DNA from: Anaerolineae bacterium | Lineage (GTDB): Bacteria > Chloroflexota > Anaerolineae > Epilineales > JAHCIE01 | Assembly (NCBI GenBank): GCA_026129385.1 | Contig: JAHCIE010000099.1 | Location: 1 to 9,675, forward strand | Length of the DNA stretch: 9,675 nt | Direction of reading: 5' to 3' | Shown: in pieces, positions 1-7,023 of the stretch | How positions within the stretch are numbered: position 1 is the first letter of the stretch | Layout: every line of letters starts with the position of its first letter | Translations under genes and position numbers: made by a program | The notes under the pieces: generated by a model | Seen by the model: only the letters and a program-made list of their open reading frames with translations | Database searches by the model: none | What the model was told of the DNA's origin: nothing

Positions 1-6
1 AACCTA

Positions 7-13
7 CTCCTCC
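7..13 (-). promoter_or_regulatory. Shine-Dalgarno-like site for a gene beyond the left edge
   Basis: The minus strand reads GGAGGAG here, 12 nt past the stop codon of the small membrane protein gene, and only six bases remain before the window ends. A purine-rich anti-16S match at this distance would suit a start codon at or just outside base 1. This suggests that the polysaccharide operon continues to the left. Without the neighbouring sequence the start codon cannot be seen, and a chance match is possible. Confidence 0.45.
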
Positions 14-24
14 ATAGGGTCTAG

Positions 25-441
25 CTAGGGTGTGGCTTTGGGCGCGGCGCCGCCGGCTGGGGCGGGCGTCGACGTTACAATCTCGATGGGGATGGACTGG
101 CCCGAGCCCGCAGTAACCTGGATGACGGGCGCGGCTCCACCAGGGGCCGCCGGAGCGGGCGCCGCCGCGCGAGAGCTGTTCTGACCCAGGGCGAAGCCGA
201 GCATTACAATCGCCAGGATGATGACCAGCACGATGGGTACCAGCAGCCGCCAGTTGTTGTACCAGGGCGTCTCAGCGACGGTCGGCGTGCGGCGGACGCG
301 CCGCGACTCGAACTGCGGGCGCTCACGCGGACGGACGGGCCGCGCCGTCGTCGGCGTGGGCCGGGGCCTGGGACGAGGGGTGGCGCTGGATGAGGGCTGC
401 TCTTTGGGTTCGGAGTCCGGGATGTCTGGGCGTTCGGTCAC
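25..441 (-). CDS. Small single-pass membrane protein, Pro/Arg-rich N-terminus
   Basis: This is a 138-residue protein of no recognised family. Residues 1-60 are hydrophilic and rich in Pro, Arg and Thr (for example TPRPRPRPTPTTARP), so probably disordered. A single hydrophobic helix follows at about 66-87 (LLVPIVLVIILAIVMLGF). The remaining ~50 residues are an Ala/Pro/Gly-rich tail. The Arg-rich side should be cytoplasmic by the positive-inside rule, leaving the low-complexity tail outside. The start is GTG, chosen because AGAGGTG lies 6-7 nt upstream in the spacer; the stop is TAG. The gene follows the UDP-sugar dehydrogenase gene after 54 bp in the same orientation, so it is probably co-transcribed with the polysaccharide genes. 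It could be an accessory or scaffold protein of the glycan machinery, or simply the last-but-one operon gene with another job. No catalytic motif is visible. The gene is likely real (good Shine-Dalgarno, TM segment, operon position); its function is unknown. Confidence 0.72.
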   Translation of the reverse strand: MTERPDIPDSEPKEQPSSSATPRPRPRPTPTTARPVRPRERPQFESRRVRRTPTVAETPWYNNWRLLVPIVLVIILAIVMLGFALGQNSSRAAAPAPAAPGGAAPVIQVTAGSGQSIPIEIVTSTPAPAGGAAPKATP

Positions 442-495
442 GGAAGCACCTCTTACCTAGTGAGTGATAAGGGATAAGGACAGGTCATAGCGCCA

Positions 496-1929
496 TCAGG
501 CCGGGGCCGTGGGCGTGGGCACATGGGCCGTCTCGGGCTGAGTGGCGCTCTCGGCCCCGTAGCCATGATGGTTGAGCGGCGCGCCCAGGCGGATGACCCT
601 GTCTGGGGCCGCGCCGTCGGTGACATTAACGGTATCCACCACAAGTGGCGCGTGGTCGACAATCCACGGCCAGTCGTAGGCGCTGTGGGCGACGACGATG
701 ACCACCGCGTCGGCCCGCGCCACCTCCGCCGCCGTCAGATCCACGCATTCCAGGCGGCGCGGCGTCGGCAAGAAGGGCGTCCCCCCCACCTGGAACTGGG
801 GCACGTGGGGGTCGTGGTACACCACATCCGCCCCCCGGTCGATGAGTAGTTCCATCAGCCGCTCGGCTGGCGAGTTGCGCGCGTCGTCCACGTCCTTCTT
901 GAACGCCACGCCGAGCACCAGGATACGCGCCCCGCGCGCCGATTGCCCATTTCGCGCCAGCACGTCGGTCACCAGATGCGCCACGTGGTGCGGCATCGCC
1001 TCGTTGGTTTCGGCTGCCAGCTGAATGAACTTGGTGAAGAAGTCGTACTCGCGCGCTTTCCACGATAGGTAGTAGGGATCGACCGGGATGCAGTGCCCGC
1101 CGACGCCCGGCCCCGGGTAGAAGGGCATGAAGCCGAAGGGCTTCGTCTTGGCGGCGGCGATGACCTCCCAGATGTCGATGCGCATGCGCTCCGCCAGCAG
1201 CGCCAGCTCGTTGACCAGGGCGATATTGACGCTGCGGAAGATGTTCTCCAACAGCTTCGTCATCTCGGCGGCGCGCGGCGTGGAGACGATGAAGATGTCG
1301 GGCGTAATAGGCCGCAGTACCGCCGCCGCCAGATCGGCGCAGGCGGGCGTCAGGCCACCGATGACCTTCGGCGTGTTGTAGACGGTGTAGGTCTGGTTGC
1401 CGGGGTCGATGCGCTCTGGCGAGAACGCCAGGTGGAAGTCACGCCCCGCCCGCAGCCCGCCTCGCTCCAGCACCGGCTGGACAATCTCTTCGGTCGTGCC
1501 AGGGTAGGTCGTGCTTTGCAGGATGACCAGGTGGCCGGGCCGCAGATAGGGGGCGAGGCCCTCGGCCGCACTCTGGATGTGGCGCAGGTCGGGCGTCTTC
1601 ATCTTGTCGAAGGGCGTCGGCACACAGACGAAGACCACGTCCGTATCCGCCAGGGCGGCGTAGTCGGTGGTCGCCCGCAGCCGCTCGGCCGCGACATGGT
1701 GGGCCACGTCCGCCGACGGCACGTCCTGGATGTAGCTGACACCCGCCCGCAGGCTCTCAATCTTGCGCGGGTCGGAATCGACGGCCGTGACAGGGAAGCC
1801 GGCGTTGGCGAGGGCCAGCGCCAGGGGCAAGCCCACGTAGCCGACACCAATGACCGCCACGTGCGCCGTGCGAGCTTCGATGCGCGCCGCCAGATCGTGG
1901 GCGGCCGGGTGAAGACCGTTGGGGTTCAT
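496..1929 (-). CDS. wbpA: UDP-N-acetylglucosamine 6-dehydrogenase, WbpA-type (nucleotide sugar dehydrogenase)
   Basis: This is a 477-residue member of the UDP-glucose/GDP-mannose dehydrogenase family. It should perform the two-step NAD-dependent oxidation of C6 of a UDP-HexNAc to the uronic acid in the cytoplasm. The N-terminal Rossmann fold has IGVGYVG at 27-33 and the acidic end of beta-2 at D51. Family motifs follow in order: VPTPF near 103-107, STTYPGTTEE at 139-148, FSPERIDPGN at 169-178, EMTKLLEN at 222-229 with the conserved Lys225, and GPGVGGHCIPVDPYYL at 273-288 with the catalytic Cys280. The C-terminal substrate-binding domain carries LGVAFKKDVDDARNSP at 339-354. The wording around the Cys (KPFGFMPFYPGPGVGGHC, then IPVDPYYLSWKAREY) is closer to WbpA/UDP-GlcNAc dehydrogenases than to WecC or UDP-glucose dehydrogenases, but the exact substrate is inferred. 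The ATG overlaps the upstream TGA as ATGA, implying translational coupling, and only a weak AAGAG precedes it. The last ~20 residues (TQPETAHVPTPTAPA) form an unusual Pro/Thr-rich tail. Confidence 0.93.
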   Translation of the reverse strand: MNPNGLHPAAHDLAARIEARTAHVAVIGVGYVGLPLALALANAGFPVTAVDSDPRKIESLRAGVSYIQDVPSADVAHHVAAERLRATTDYAALADTDVVFVCVPTPFDKMKTPDLRHIQSAAEGLAPYLRPGHLVILQSTTYPGTTEEIVQPVLERGGLRAGRDFHLAFSPERIDPGNQTYTVYNTPKVIGGLTPACADLAAAVLRPITPDIFIVSTPRAAEMTKLLENIFRSVNIALVNELALLAERMRIDIWEVIAAAKTKPFGFMPFYPGPGVGGHCIPVDPYYLSWKAREYDFFTKFIQLAAETNEAMPHHVAHLVTDVLARNGQSARGARILVLGVAFKKDVDDARNSPAERLMELLIDRGADVVYHDPHVPQFQVGGTPFLPTPRRLECVDLTAAEVARADAVVIVVAHSAYDWPWIVDHAPLVVDTVNVTDGAAPDRVIRLGAPLNHHGYGAESATQPETAHVPTPTAPA

Positions 1930-2987
1930 TCGGGACTCTTAGCCTGCGCCGGGTCGGGGACACGCACGATATCGGGCCGCACACGGCTACTCGTGCTGAC
2001 GTAAAGTTGCTCGAGGCGGACCAGGGCCAGGGACGCCAGAATGAGGGCCACCCCGGCCACGGTATAGGCTTCCATCACGTCGGCATGGGTGACGAACAGG
2101 GCCGCGCTGCCCATCCCGCACGCCACCACCCACAGCGCCAGCACGGCCTCACGATGGGTCCAGCCCACGCGCACCAGGCGGTGGGAGATGTGGTCCTTGC
2201 CGGGCGTCAGGGGCGAGATGCCGCGCCGCAGGCGGCTCAGGGTCACCAGGGTCGTGTCCAGGATAGGTACGGCCAGGACGAGCACCGGCACCATCCACGT
2301 CACCAACGGCACGTTGGAGGGGAAGCGCAGCTTGATACCGACGACCGCCAGCAGGAACCCCAGGAACAGCGAGCCGCCGTCACCCATAAAGATACTGGCC
2401 GGGTTGAAGTTGTACACCAGGAAACCCAGCGTGGCCCCCAGCAGCGCGGCGGCGAGCGCGCCCACCAGGTACTGGCCGCTCTGCACCGCCAGCAGCACAA
2501 AGTAACCGGCGGCAATCGCGCTGATGCCGCCGCACAGCCCATCCATATTGTCGAGGTAGTTGACGGCGTTGGTAATGAACAGCAGCCAGATCAGGCTCAC
2601 GGCAAAATCGAGGAGCGGGTTGGCGAAGACTTGAATGCGCACGCCCGACCACACCACCAGACTGGCCACCACTGCCTGCGCCGCCAGCTTGGGCAGCGGC
2701 CGCAGCGCAAAACGGTCGTCCCAGATGCCCAGGAACGAGATGAGCGTCGCGCCGACCAGGATGCCGATGGTCTGGGTGATGTAGAAACGATCGCCGAACA
2801 GGGCCACCGCCAGGATGACGGCAACATAGATGGCGACCCCGCCCAGGAGGGGAATGGGCGTCGCGTGCAGCTTGCGCGCGCTCGGCTTGTCGACCACGCC
2901 CAGGCGGCCCGCCACCCGTCGCGCTAGTGGCGTCGCTCCCAACGCGAGCGCCAGCGACGCGCCAAAGATGAGCATCAGATTTAGCAT
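1926..2987 (-). CDS. Polyprenyl-phosphate sugar-1-phosphate transferase (WecA/TagO/MraY family)
   Basis: This 353-residue polytopic membrane enzyme is of the MraY/WecA superfamily. The family transfers a HexNAc-1-phosphate from UDP-sugar to undecaprenyl phosphate at the inner face of the membrane, starting lipid-linked glycan synthesis. Conserved elements in order are DKPSARKLHATPIPLLGG at 33-50, the Asp pair D90-D91 in GIWDD, DNMDG at 146-150 (D146 and D149 match the catalytic DxxDG), FMGDGGSLFLG at 200-210, and KDHISHR at 264-270, the His-rich cytoplasmic loop of WecA-type enzymes. The absence of peptide-ligase neighbours and the presence of glycan genes argue for WecA/TagO rather than MraY itself. 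The ATG start has GGAAGG about 8 nt upstream, inside the 18 bp gap after the Wzy/WaaL-like gene. The stop overlaps the next ATG. The hydrophilic tail after about residue 325 is not conserved in the family. The sugar specificity cannot be read from sequence. Confidence 0.93.
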   Translation of the reverse strand: MLNLMLIFGASLALALGATPLARRVAGRLGVVDKPSARKLHATPIPLLGGVAIYVAVILAVALFGDRFYITQTIGILVGATLISFLGIWDDRFALRPLPKLAAQAVVASLVVWSGVRIQVFANPLLDFAVSLIWLLFITNAVNYLDNMDGLCGGISAIAAGYFVLLAVQSGQYLVGALAAALLGATLGFLVYNFNPASIFMGDGGSLFLGFLLAVVGIKLRFPSNVPLVTWMVPVLVLAVPILDTTLVTLSRLRRGISPLTPGKDHISHRLVRVGWTHREAVLALWVVACGMGSAALFVTHADVMEAYTVAGVALILASLALVRLEQLYVSTSSRVRPDIVRVPDPAQAKSPE

Positions 2988-3005
2988 CCGCCTGACCTTC
3001 CCCGC

Positions 3006-6000
3006 TTACTTCACGCCCTGCTGCTCCAACTGCCTGACAAAGTCCGTCAGCCCCTCATTCTTCGGGTTGAGTTCCAGCGCGCGCCGCCCGTAGGCCAGCG
3101 CGTCACTCGCTCGTCCCGCGTCGCGGTACAGCAGCGCCAGGTTCTGCAACGTCCGCGCGTCGTTGGGGGCGAGCTTCAGCACCTCCAGATTCTCCTGGAT
3201 GGCCGCGTCTCGCTGCCCCGCCTGCGCCAGCGACAGCGCCAGAGCACTACGAATCTCGGCCGAGCGTGGGTTGATCTGCGCCGCCTTGCGGTACGCCTCG
3301 GCCGCCTTGTCCCACTCCTTGCGGTTGCGATACAGCTCACCCAGCGCCATGTGCGGCTCGACGGCCCGTGGCTCCGTCTGGACGGCCTTCTGATAGGCGT
3401 CCACCGCCTTGTCCATGTCGCCCTGCGTGGCGTACAGGTCCATGAAGCGCACGTAGGTGTCGTAGAACCTGTCGTCCATCGCCAGCGACTTGTCGAGCAA
3501 GGCCCGCGCCCTGTCCGGCTGCCCTGCATCCAGGTACGCGCTGCTCCACTGATTGAGAATCAACACGCTATTGGGGCTGAGCTGCGCCGCTTCGTCGTAA
3601 TATTCTAACGCTTTCGCGAGCCGTTGGTCACGGTCTTGGGGCGTCGCCGCCAAACCTGCCCAGGTCTGGTACATGCGGGCCAGGTTGGCGGTGTGGTCGG
3701 TATTCAGCGGGTTCAGCGCGCGCGCCTGCTCCAAGACTCGGCGCGTCTCCTCGAAGGCCTGCTCGCGTTGAGCCGGGTCGGCCGTGCTTTGTGCCTTCTC
3801 CAGCAGCGCCTTGCCCTTGAATAGCAGGTAGAAATCCTGGCGCGGCTGCATCTGCAAGGCATCGTCGTAGAGGCGCAGCGCGCTGTCGTACTGACGTCGC
3901 TGGTGGAAGTTCACCCAGGCCTGCTTATAGAGAATGTCGGCGCTGACCACGCGCGTGTTGGTGACCCAGATAAGGGCGGCGATGAAGAAGGCCAGCGCGG
4001 GGTAGACAATCGCCTGCGCGCCCGCCACCCAGCGCGTGGGCGCTGGCTCGGGCCGCTGCAGCGCCGCCGCCAACACGAACGCGCTCAGGCCCAGATAGAG
4101 GTACAACGGCAGCGGGGCCCAGGCAATGGACTCGGCGTTAGCTTGGGCGAAGCCGATGGTGTGGAACACCAGGTACAACGCGGCCCAGCTCAGGCTGACC
4201 GCCGCGTGCAGCCCCAGCGCGCGCGCCCACTCGCCTGCCCCGCGCGGCGGGGCGGCCTGCGCGGCCAGGATGATAGGCGTCGCGAATACCCAGGTAAAGG
4301 TGAACAGCCAGCCGGTGTACCAGTTGAGGTTGATGCCCGCCGCCGGCGCGTAGAAGTCGAAGAGCAATACCGCCAGCAGAATGCCGAGGCACAGGCTGGC
4401 CGCCAGCAGCTCGCGGGGCAGCCGCCCCGGCGTCCCGATCGGCGTCGCGGCCCGACGGCGTGGCGTGGTGGAGGAGCCTTTGCCGGGGCGGCGCGTCTCA
4501 GCCCGGGCGCTGCTCGTCGCGGTGGGTAGCGTGATCTCCGTCGCGCCAGCTACGGCCAGGCCAGGCCGCTTGCGCCACAGCTCACCCACCAACACGAACA
4601 GGGCGGCGAACAGCCAGAAGTACGTCCGCGTCGCGGCGATGGCGATGCCGAAGTGGATCTCGATGAAGTGGGCGATCATGGCCGCGTATAGCGCGATGAG
4701 CAAGATACGATACGGGTTCGCCTGAGCGGCCGCGTCGATGGGCTGCCCGCTGAGCGCGAACCACACCAGATAGCTGAACAGGCCAAGCATCATGCCCGCC
4801 GGCAGCGCCACGCCAAAATAGCCCGGCTCCGTGCGTAGCACAAAGGCCGCGGCCACGAGCGCGCCCACCCCCAGCCACAGGCCGAGGAACAGGTTACGTT
4901 GGCGCTTGCTGTTGATCAACCCCAGCCACTTGAGGCCGGAGTAGAACAGCAGGGTAAACAACAGCATGTACGCCAGAAAGCCGAGTACGCCCGTCGTCAC
5001 CAGCGCGTCCCAGGTCTCGTTGTGGGAGCGGTCGGGGGAAGCGGTGCGGCTCTCGATCTGGCCTAGCGACGGTGGGTAGTAGGGGTTGTACGCGACCTGC
5101 ATCGTTTCCGGGCCGTAGCCGATGAGCGTGCGGAGCGGATCGCTGCGCACCAGATCGGCGGCGCCGCGCCAGATCAGCACGCGCACTTGCCCCGTCTGAT
5201 TGTCGCTCAGGATTTGGCCCAGGCGTCCCAGGTACGGCAGCTGGCGGAGCGGCGCGGCCGGGCTGTTGGGCACGTTCAGCAAGATAATGAAGGCGAACGC
5301 CGCCAGCGACAGGCCGACCCACGTCAGCACGACCCACCGCCGCTTCAGGCCGAAGGTCCACAGCAGGATGAAGAAGAAGATGCCGCCAAACAGGCCCAGC
5401 CACGGCCCCCGGCTGAGGGTGAAGGCGATGGCGACGAGCTGGCTGAGGAGCACTAACACGTAGAAGGGGATGAGCAGGAAGCTCGACGTCGGCGGGTCGT
5501 CCGCCGCCAGGGTCGTGCTGACCGTCTGCACCAACCGCCCCAGGGTCAGCGGCACGATCATGATGAGGTAGGCGGCGACGAAGATGGAGTTGCCCATCGT
5601 CGAGGCGATGCGCCGCTGTACGTCCCCCTGCCAGGGCAGCGGGTCGAAGCCGAGATTTTGCAGCACGCCGTACAGGGTGACGGGGATGCTCGTCACGATA
5701 GCGACCGTCACGAGCCGCTCGACCTGCTCGCGCTGGCGCAAGCCCTGGACGGCCAGGAAGAAGATCACGATATACGACAGAAACGAGTAGGTTCCTTGCA
5801 GACGCTGGTAGGAGCCAAACAGGCTCTGCTGCCACGAGATGGACGCCACGGTCGATAGTAGCATCGCCCCGACGAGCAGCAGCGTGGGCAACGCCAGCGG
5901 CGTGCCCGTCAGCCGCCCGCGCAGCCATGCTCCCCACGCCTCGCCGGGCGGGCGGTGGAAGCCTTCGTCAAGGACCTTGACGATCCAGGCCGCCGCCATG

Positions 6001-6149
6001 ACCAGCGCAATGGATCGCAAGAGGGTGATCTTGTCTGGCTCGAAGGTTCGGCTGGAATAGACGTTGAAGAAAACGGGGACGGTGATGGCCGCGATGAGCC
6101 AGCCGGCCTCAATCAGCCGGTCCGCATAGACGCTGATCTTGGTGCTCAT
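3006..6149 (-). CDS. O-antigen ligase/polymerase-like (Wzy_C/WaaL) membrane protein fused to TPR domain
   Basis: This is a 1047-residue protein in three parts. Residues ~10-525 form a polytopic O-antigen ligase/polymerase domain. It has the SRG motif in FTLSRGPWLGLFGG (R247), GYGPETM at 344-350, and SHNETWDALVTTGVLGFLAY with H376, matching the conserved Arg and His of WaaL/Wzy proteins that move lipid-linked glycans on the outer face of the membrane. Residues ~530-580 form a basic, Ser/Thr/Pro-rich linker. A second hydrophobic block with about five to six helices runs from ~583 to ~732. From ~736 to 1047 there are TPR-like helical repeats, clearest at 844-1037 (for example WDKAAEAYRKAAQINPRSAE and ALAYGRRALELNPKNE). 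The family is usually 400-450 residues, so this is a long fusion. Whether it ligates, polymerises or glycosylates proteins is not decided by sequence. The ATG at 6149 is the furthest possible start because an in-frame TAA lies three codons upstream, and it has no Shine-Dalgarno. It opens the operon with the WecA-like and dehydrogenase genes. Confidence 0.9.
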   Translation of the reverse strand: MSTKISVYADRLIEAGWLIAAITVPVFFNVYSSRTFEPDKITLLRSIALVMAAAWIVKVLDEGFHRPPGEAWGAWLRGRLTGTPLALPTLLLVGAMLLSTVASISWQQSLFGSYQRLQGTYSFLSYIVIFFLAVQGLRQREQVERLVTVAIVTSIPVTLYGVLQNLGFDPLPWQGDVQRRIASTMGNSIFVAAYLIMIVPLTLGRLVQTVSTTLAADDPPTSSFLLIPFYVLVLLSQLVAIAFTLSRGPWLGLFGGIFFFILLWTFGLKRRWVVLTWVGLSLAAFAFIILLNVPNSPAAPLRQLPYLGRLGQILSDNQTGQVRVLIWRGAADLVRSDPLRTLIGYGPETMQVAYNPYYPPSLGQIESRTASPDRSHNETWDALVTTGVLGFLAYMLLFTLLFYSGLKWLGLINSKRQRNLFLGLWLGVGALVAAAFVLRTEPGYFGVALPAGMMLGLFSYLVWFALSGQPIDAAAQANPYRILLIALYAAMIAHFIEIHFGIAIAATRTYFWLFAALFVLVGELWRKRPGLAVAGATEITLPTATSSARAETRRPGKGSSTTPRRRAATPIGTPGRLPRELLAASLCLGILLAVLLFDFYAPAAGINLNWYTGWLFTFTWVFATPIILAAQAAPPRGAGEWARALGLHAAVSLSWAALYLVFHTIGFAQANAESIAWAPLPLYLYLGLSAFVLAAALQRPEPAPTRWVAGAQAIVYPALAFFIAALIWVTNTRVVSADILYKQAWVNFHQRRQYDSALRLYDDALQMQPRQDFYLLFKGKALLEKAQSTADPAQREQAFEETRRVLEQARALNPLNTDHTANLARMYQTWAGLAATPQDRDQRLAKALEYYDEAAQLSPNSVLILNQWSSAYLDAGQPDRARALLDKSLAMDDRFYDTYVRFMDLYATQGDMDKAVDAYQKAVQTEPRAVEPHMALGELYRNRKEWDKAAEAYRKAAQINPRSAEIRSALALSLAQAGQRDAAIQENLEVLKLAPNDARTLQNLALLYRDAGRASDALAYGRRALELNPKNEGLTDFVRQLEQQGVK

Positions 6150-6157
6150 AGCAGGTT

Positions 6158-6186
6158 ATTATACTCTGTCCTGGGGGAAGGGCCAA
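6158..6186 (-). promoter_or_regulatory. Sigma-70-type promoter for the polysaccharide operon, leaderless geometry
   Basis: The minus strand has a perfect TATAAT at 6158-6163 and TTGGCC at 6181-6186 (four of six to TTGACA) with a 17 bp spacer. Only eight bases separate the -10 box from the ATG at 6149, so transcription would begin at, or within a base or two of, the start codon. No Shine-Dalgarno exists in that stretch, which fits a leaderless mRNA. It lies between the hairpin after the DUF4126 gene and the first gene of the glycan operon. Confidence 0.65.
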
Positions 6187-6201
6187 AGCCCAAGAGGGCG
6201 A

Positions 6202-6260
6202 AGGACACAAGACGAAGGACCAATCAGACGCCTTCCAATGGGTCCTTCGTCTTTCGTCCT
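6202..6260. repeat. Intergenic inverted repeat, 20 bp arms, REP-like hairpin
   Basis: The arms at 6202-6221 and 6241-6260 pair at 18 of 20 positions around a 19 nt loop. The inner 13 bp (AAGACGAAGGACC and its complement) are perfect. It begins 16 bp after the stop of the DUF4126 gene and ends upstream of the -35 box of the next operon. It may stop transcripts of the DUF4126 gene or protect their 3' ends, although no T-tract follows. The internally repetitive GGACgaaAGACgaaGGACC wording suggests a dispersed intergenic element of the host genome; this is an inference, since only one copy lies in the window. Confidence 0.65.
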
Positions 6261-6276
6261 CAGTCGCGGCGGGGTC

Positions 6277-6843
6277 TCAGCTCGTTGCCCGGCGGGACCG
6301 GAAGCGCCACAGCGCCCAAAACGCAAATATGGCCACGATGACCAACGCCAGCGCCATGAGCAGAGGCAGCACAATCGCGCCAATTGAGACCACCACCGCC
6401 GCGAAATCTTCGGCGGTGCTGACGACCGGGTTGCCCAGGCCGCCGGTGGTGGCCGTCACGGCCGGCCGCACCGTGGCCTTCGTCGCGTGCACCGACCCCG
6501 CCACCAGCAGGCCCGCAATAACCGCCACGGCCGGCTGCATGCCGCTCACCGCGCCGGTGCTGGCCGCGAAGAGCAGCGCGCCCGCCACCGGCCGCACGAA
6601 CGTGCCAAGGACATCGTTGGCATGGTCAACCAGCGGACTCTTATCGGCGAAAAACTCCACGACCAACAGCGCGCCCCGGACACTGATGACCCACGTATTG
6701 GTCAGTACATCATAAGGGGAACTCAGCGTAATCAGATTGGTAAAGCGCGCCAGGACGGCCAGGATAAACAGCGGGATGTAGGCGTTGAGACCGGCCGATG
6801 CGGATAGGCCAAAGGCCGTGGCAATACTCGTCAATGGATCCAT
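6277..6843 (-). CDS. DUF4126 family membrane protein
   Basis: This 188-residue protein is hydrophobic over most of its length and matches DUF4126 by its characteristic wording. GLSASAGLNAYIPLFILAVLAR appears near the N-terminus, VVEFFADKSPLVDHANDVLGTFVRPVAGALLFAA in the middle, and a Gly/Ala-rich segment containing HATKATVRPAVTATTGGLGNP follows. The protein ends in a strongly hydrophobic helix and a basic RFRSRR tail, which should face the cytoplasm. The biochemical role of the family is unknown. The ATG at 6843 is preferred because GGAGG lies 8 nt upstream; an in-frame TTG at 6849 would add two residues but sits on top of the Shine-Dalgarno. The gene stands alone. A hairpin separates it from the pilus block, it has its own TATAAT box, and another hairpin follows its stop. 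Neither neighbouring system needs it in any obvious way, so a functional link is not claimed. Confidence 0.87.
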   Translation of the reverse strand: MDPLTSIATAFGLSASAGLNAYIPLFILAVLARFTNLITLSSPYDVLTNTWVISVRGALLVVEFFADKSPLVDHANDVLGTFVRPVAGALLFAASTGAVSGMQPAVAVIAGLLVAGSVHATKATVRPAVTATTGGLGNPVVSTAEDFAAVVVSIGAIVLPLLMALALVIVAIFAFWALWRFRSRRATS

Positions 6844-6888
6844 CGACAACCCCTCCCCTCTTCAGCATCCAGCCATGAGTACTCCAGT

Positions 6889-6919
6889 ATTATACGCGCC
6901 CACCCGTCAAAAGTTGCAA
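6889..6919 (-). promoter_or_regulatory. Putative promoter of the DUF4126 gene
   Basis: The minus strand has a perfect TATAAT at 6889-6894. The best -35 candidate is TTGCAA at 6914-6919 with a long 19 bp spacer; a closer-looking TTGACG at 6905-6910 is only 10 bp away and too near. The expected start of transcription, around 6881-6882, falls in the palindrome GAGTACTC (6877-6884) and gives a leader of about 40 nt that contains the Shine-Dalgarno. The -10 box is convincing and the -35 is weak. Confidence 0.5.
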
Positions 6920-6945
6920 TGCTCACACAAGGGCATAGCATCAAC

Positions 6946-6976
6946 ACCACGGGGCGCACGTGTTGCGCCCCGTGGT
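6946..6976. terminator. GC-rich hairpin after the Tad/Flp block
   Basis: A perfect 13 bp stem (ACCACGGGGCGCA at 6946-6958 with its complement at 6964-6976) closes a 5 nt loop. It starts 47 bp after the stop of the last TadE-like gene and lies upstream of the DUF4126 promoter, where a terminator of the pilus operon is expected. Neither strand has a T-tract right after the stem, so it is not a textbook intrinsic terminator. It may act with Rho or only protect the 3' end. Confidence 0.6.
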
Positions 6977-7023
6977 TCGTCTGACGACTTTCGACCTCCA
7001 CCCGGCCAACCATCCCTCTTCAA

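Noticed and set aside
1093..2004. A 303-codon open frame on the plus strand opposite the UDP-sugar dehydrogenase gene
   Set aside because: The product is Arg/Gly/Gln/His-rich with no hydrophobic core or motif, and the minus-strand protein has all family motifs. Long antisense frames are expected in GC-rich genes.
2007..2927. A 306-codon open frame on the plus strand opposite the WecA-like gene
   Set aside because: It is a low-complexity Gln/His/Arg-rich translation typical of the complement of a hydrophobic membrane protein gene. No Shine-Dalgarno or family signature was seen.
4894..5937. A 347-codon frame on the minus strand inside the Wzy/WaaL-TPR gene
   Set aside because: It is an Ala/Arg/Pro-rich shadow in another frame. 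The 1047-residue frame is intact and carries the SRG and His motifs across the same region.
6905..6910. TTGACG as the -35 box of the DUF4126 promoter
   Set aside because: It is only 10 bp from the TATAAT, too close for a sigma-70 promoter.
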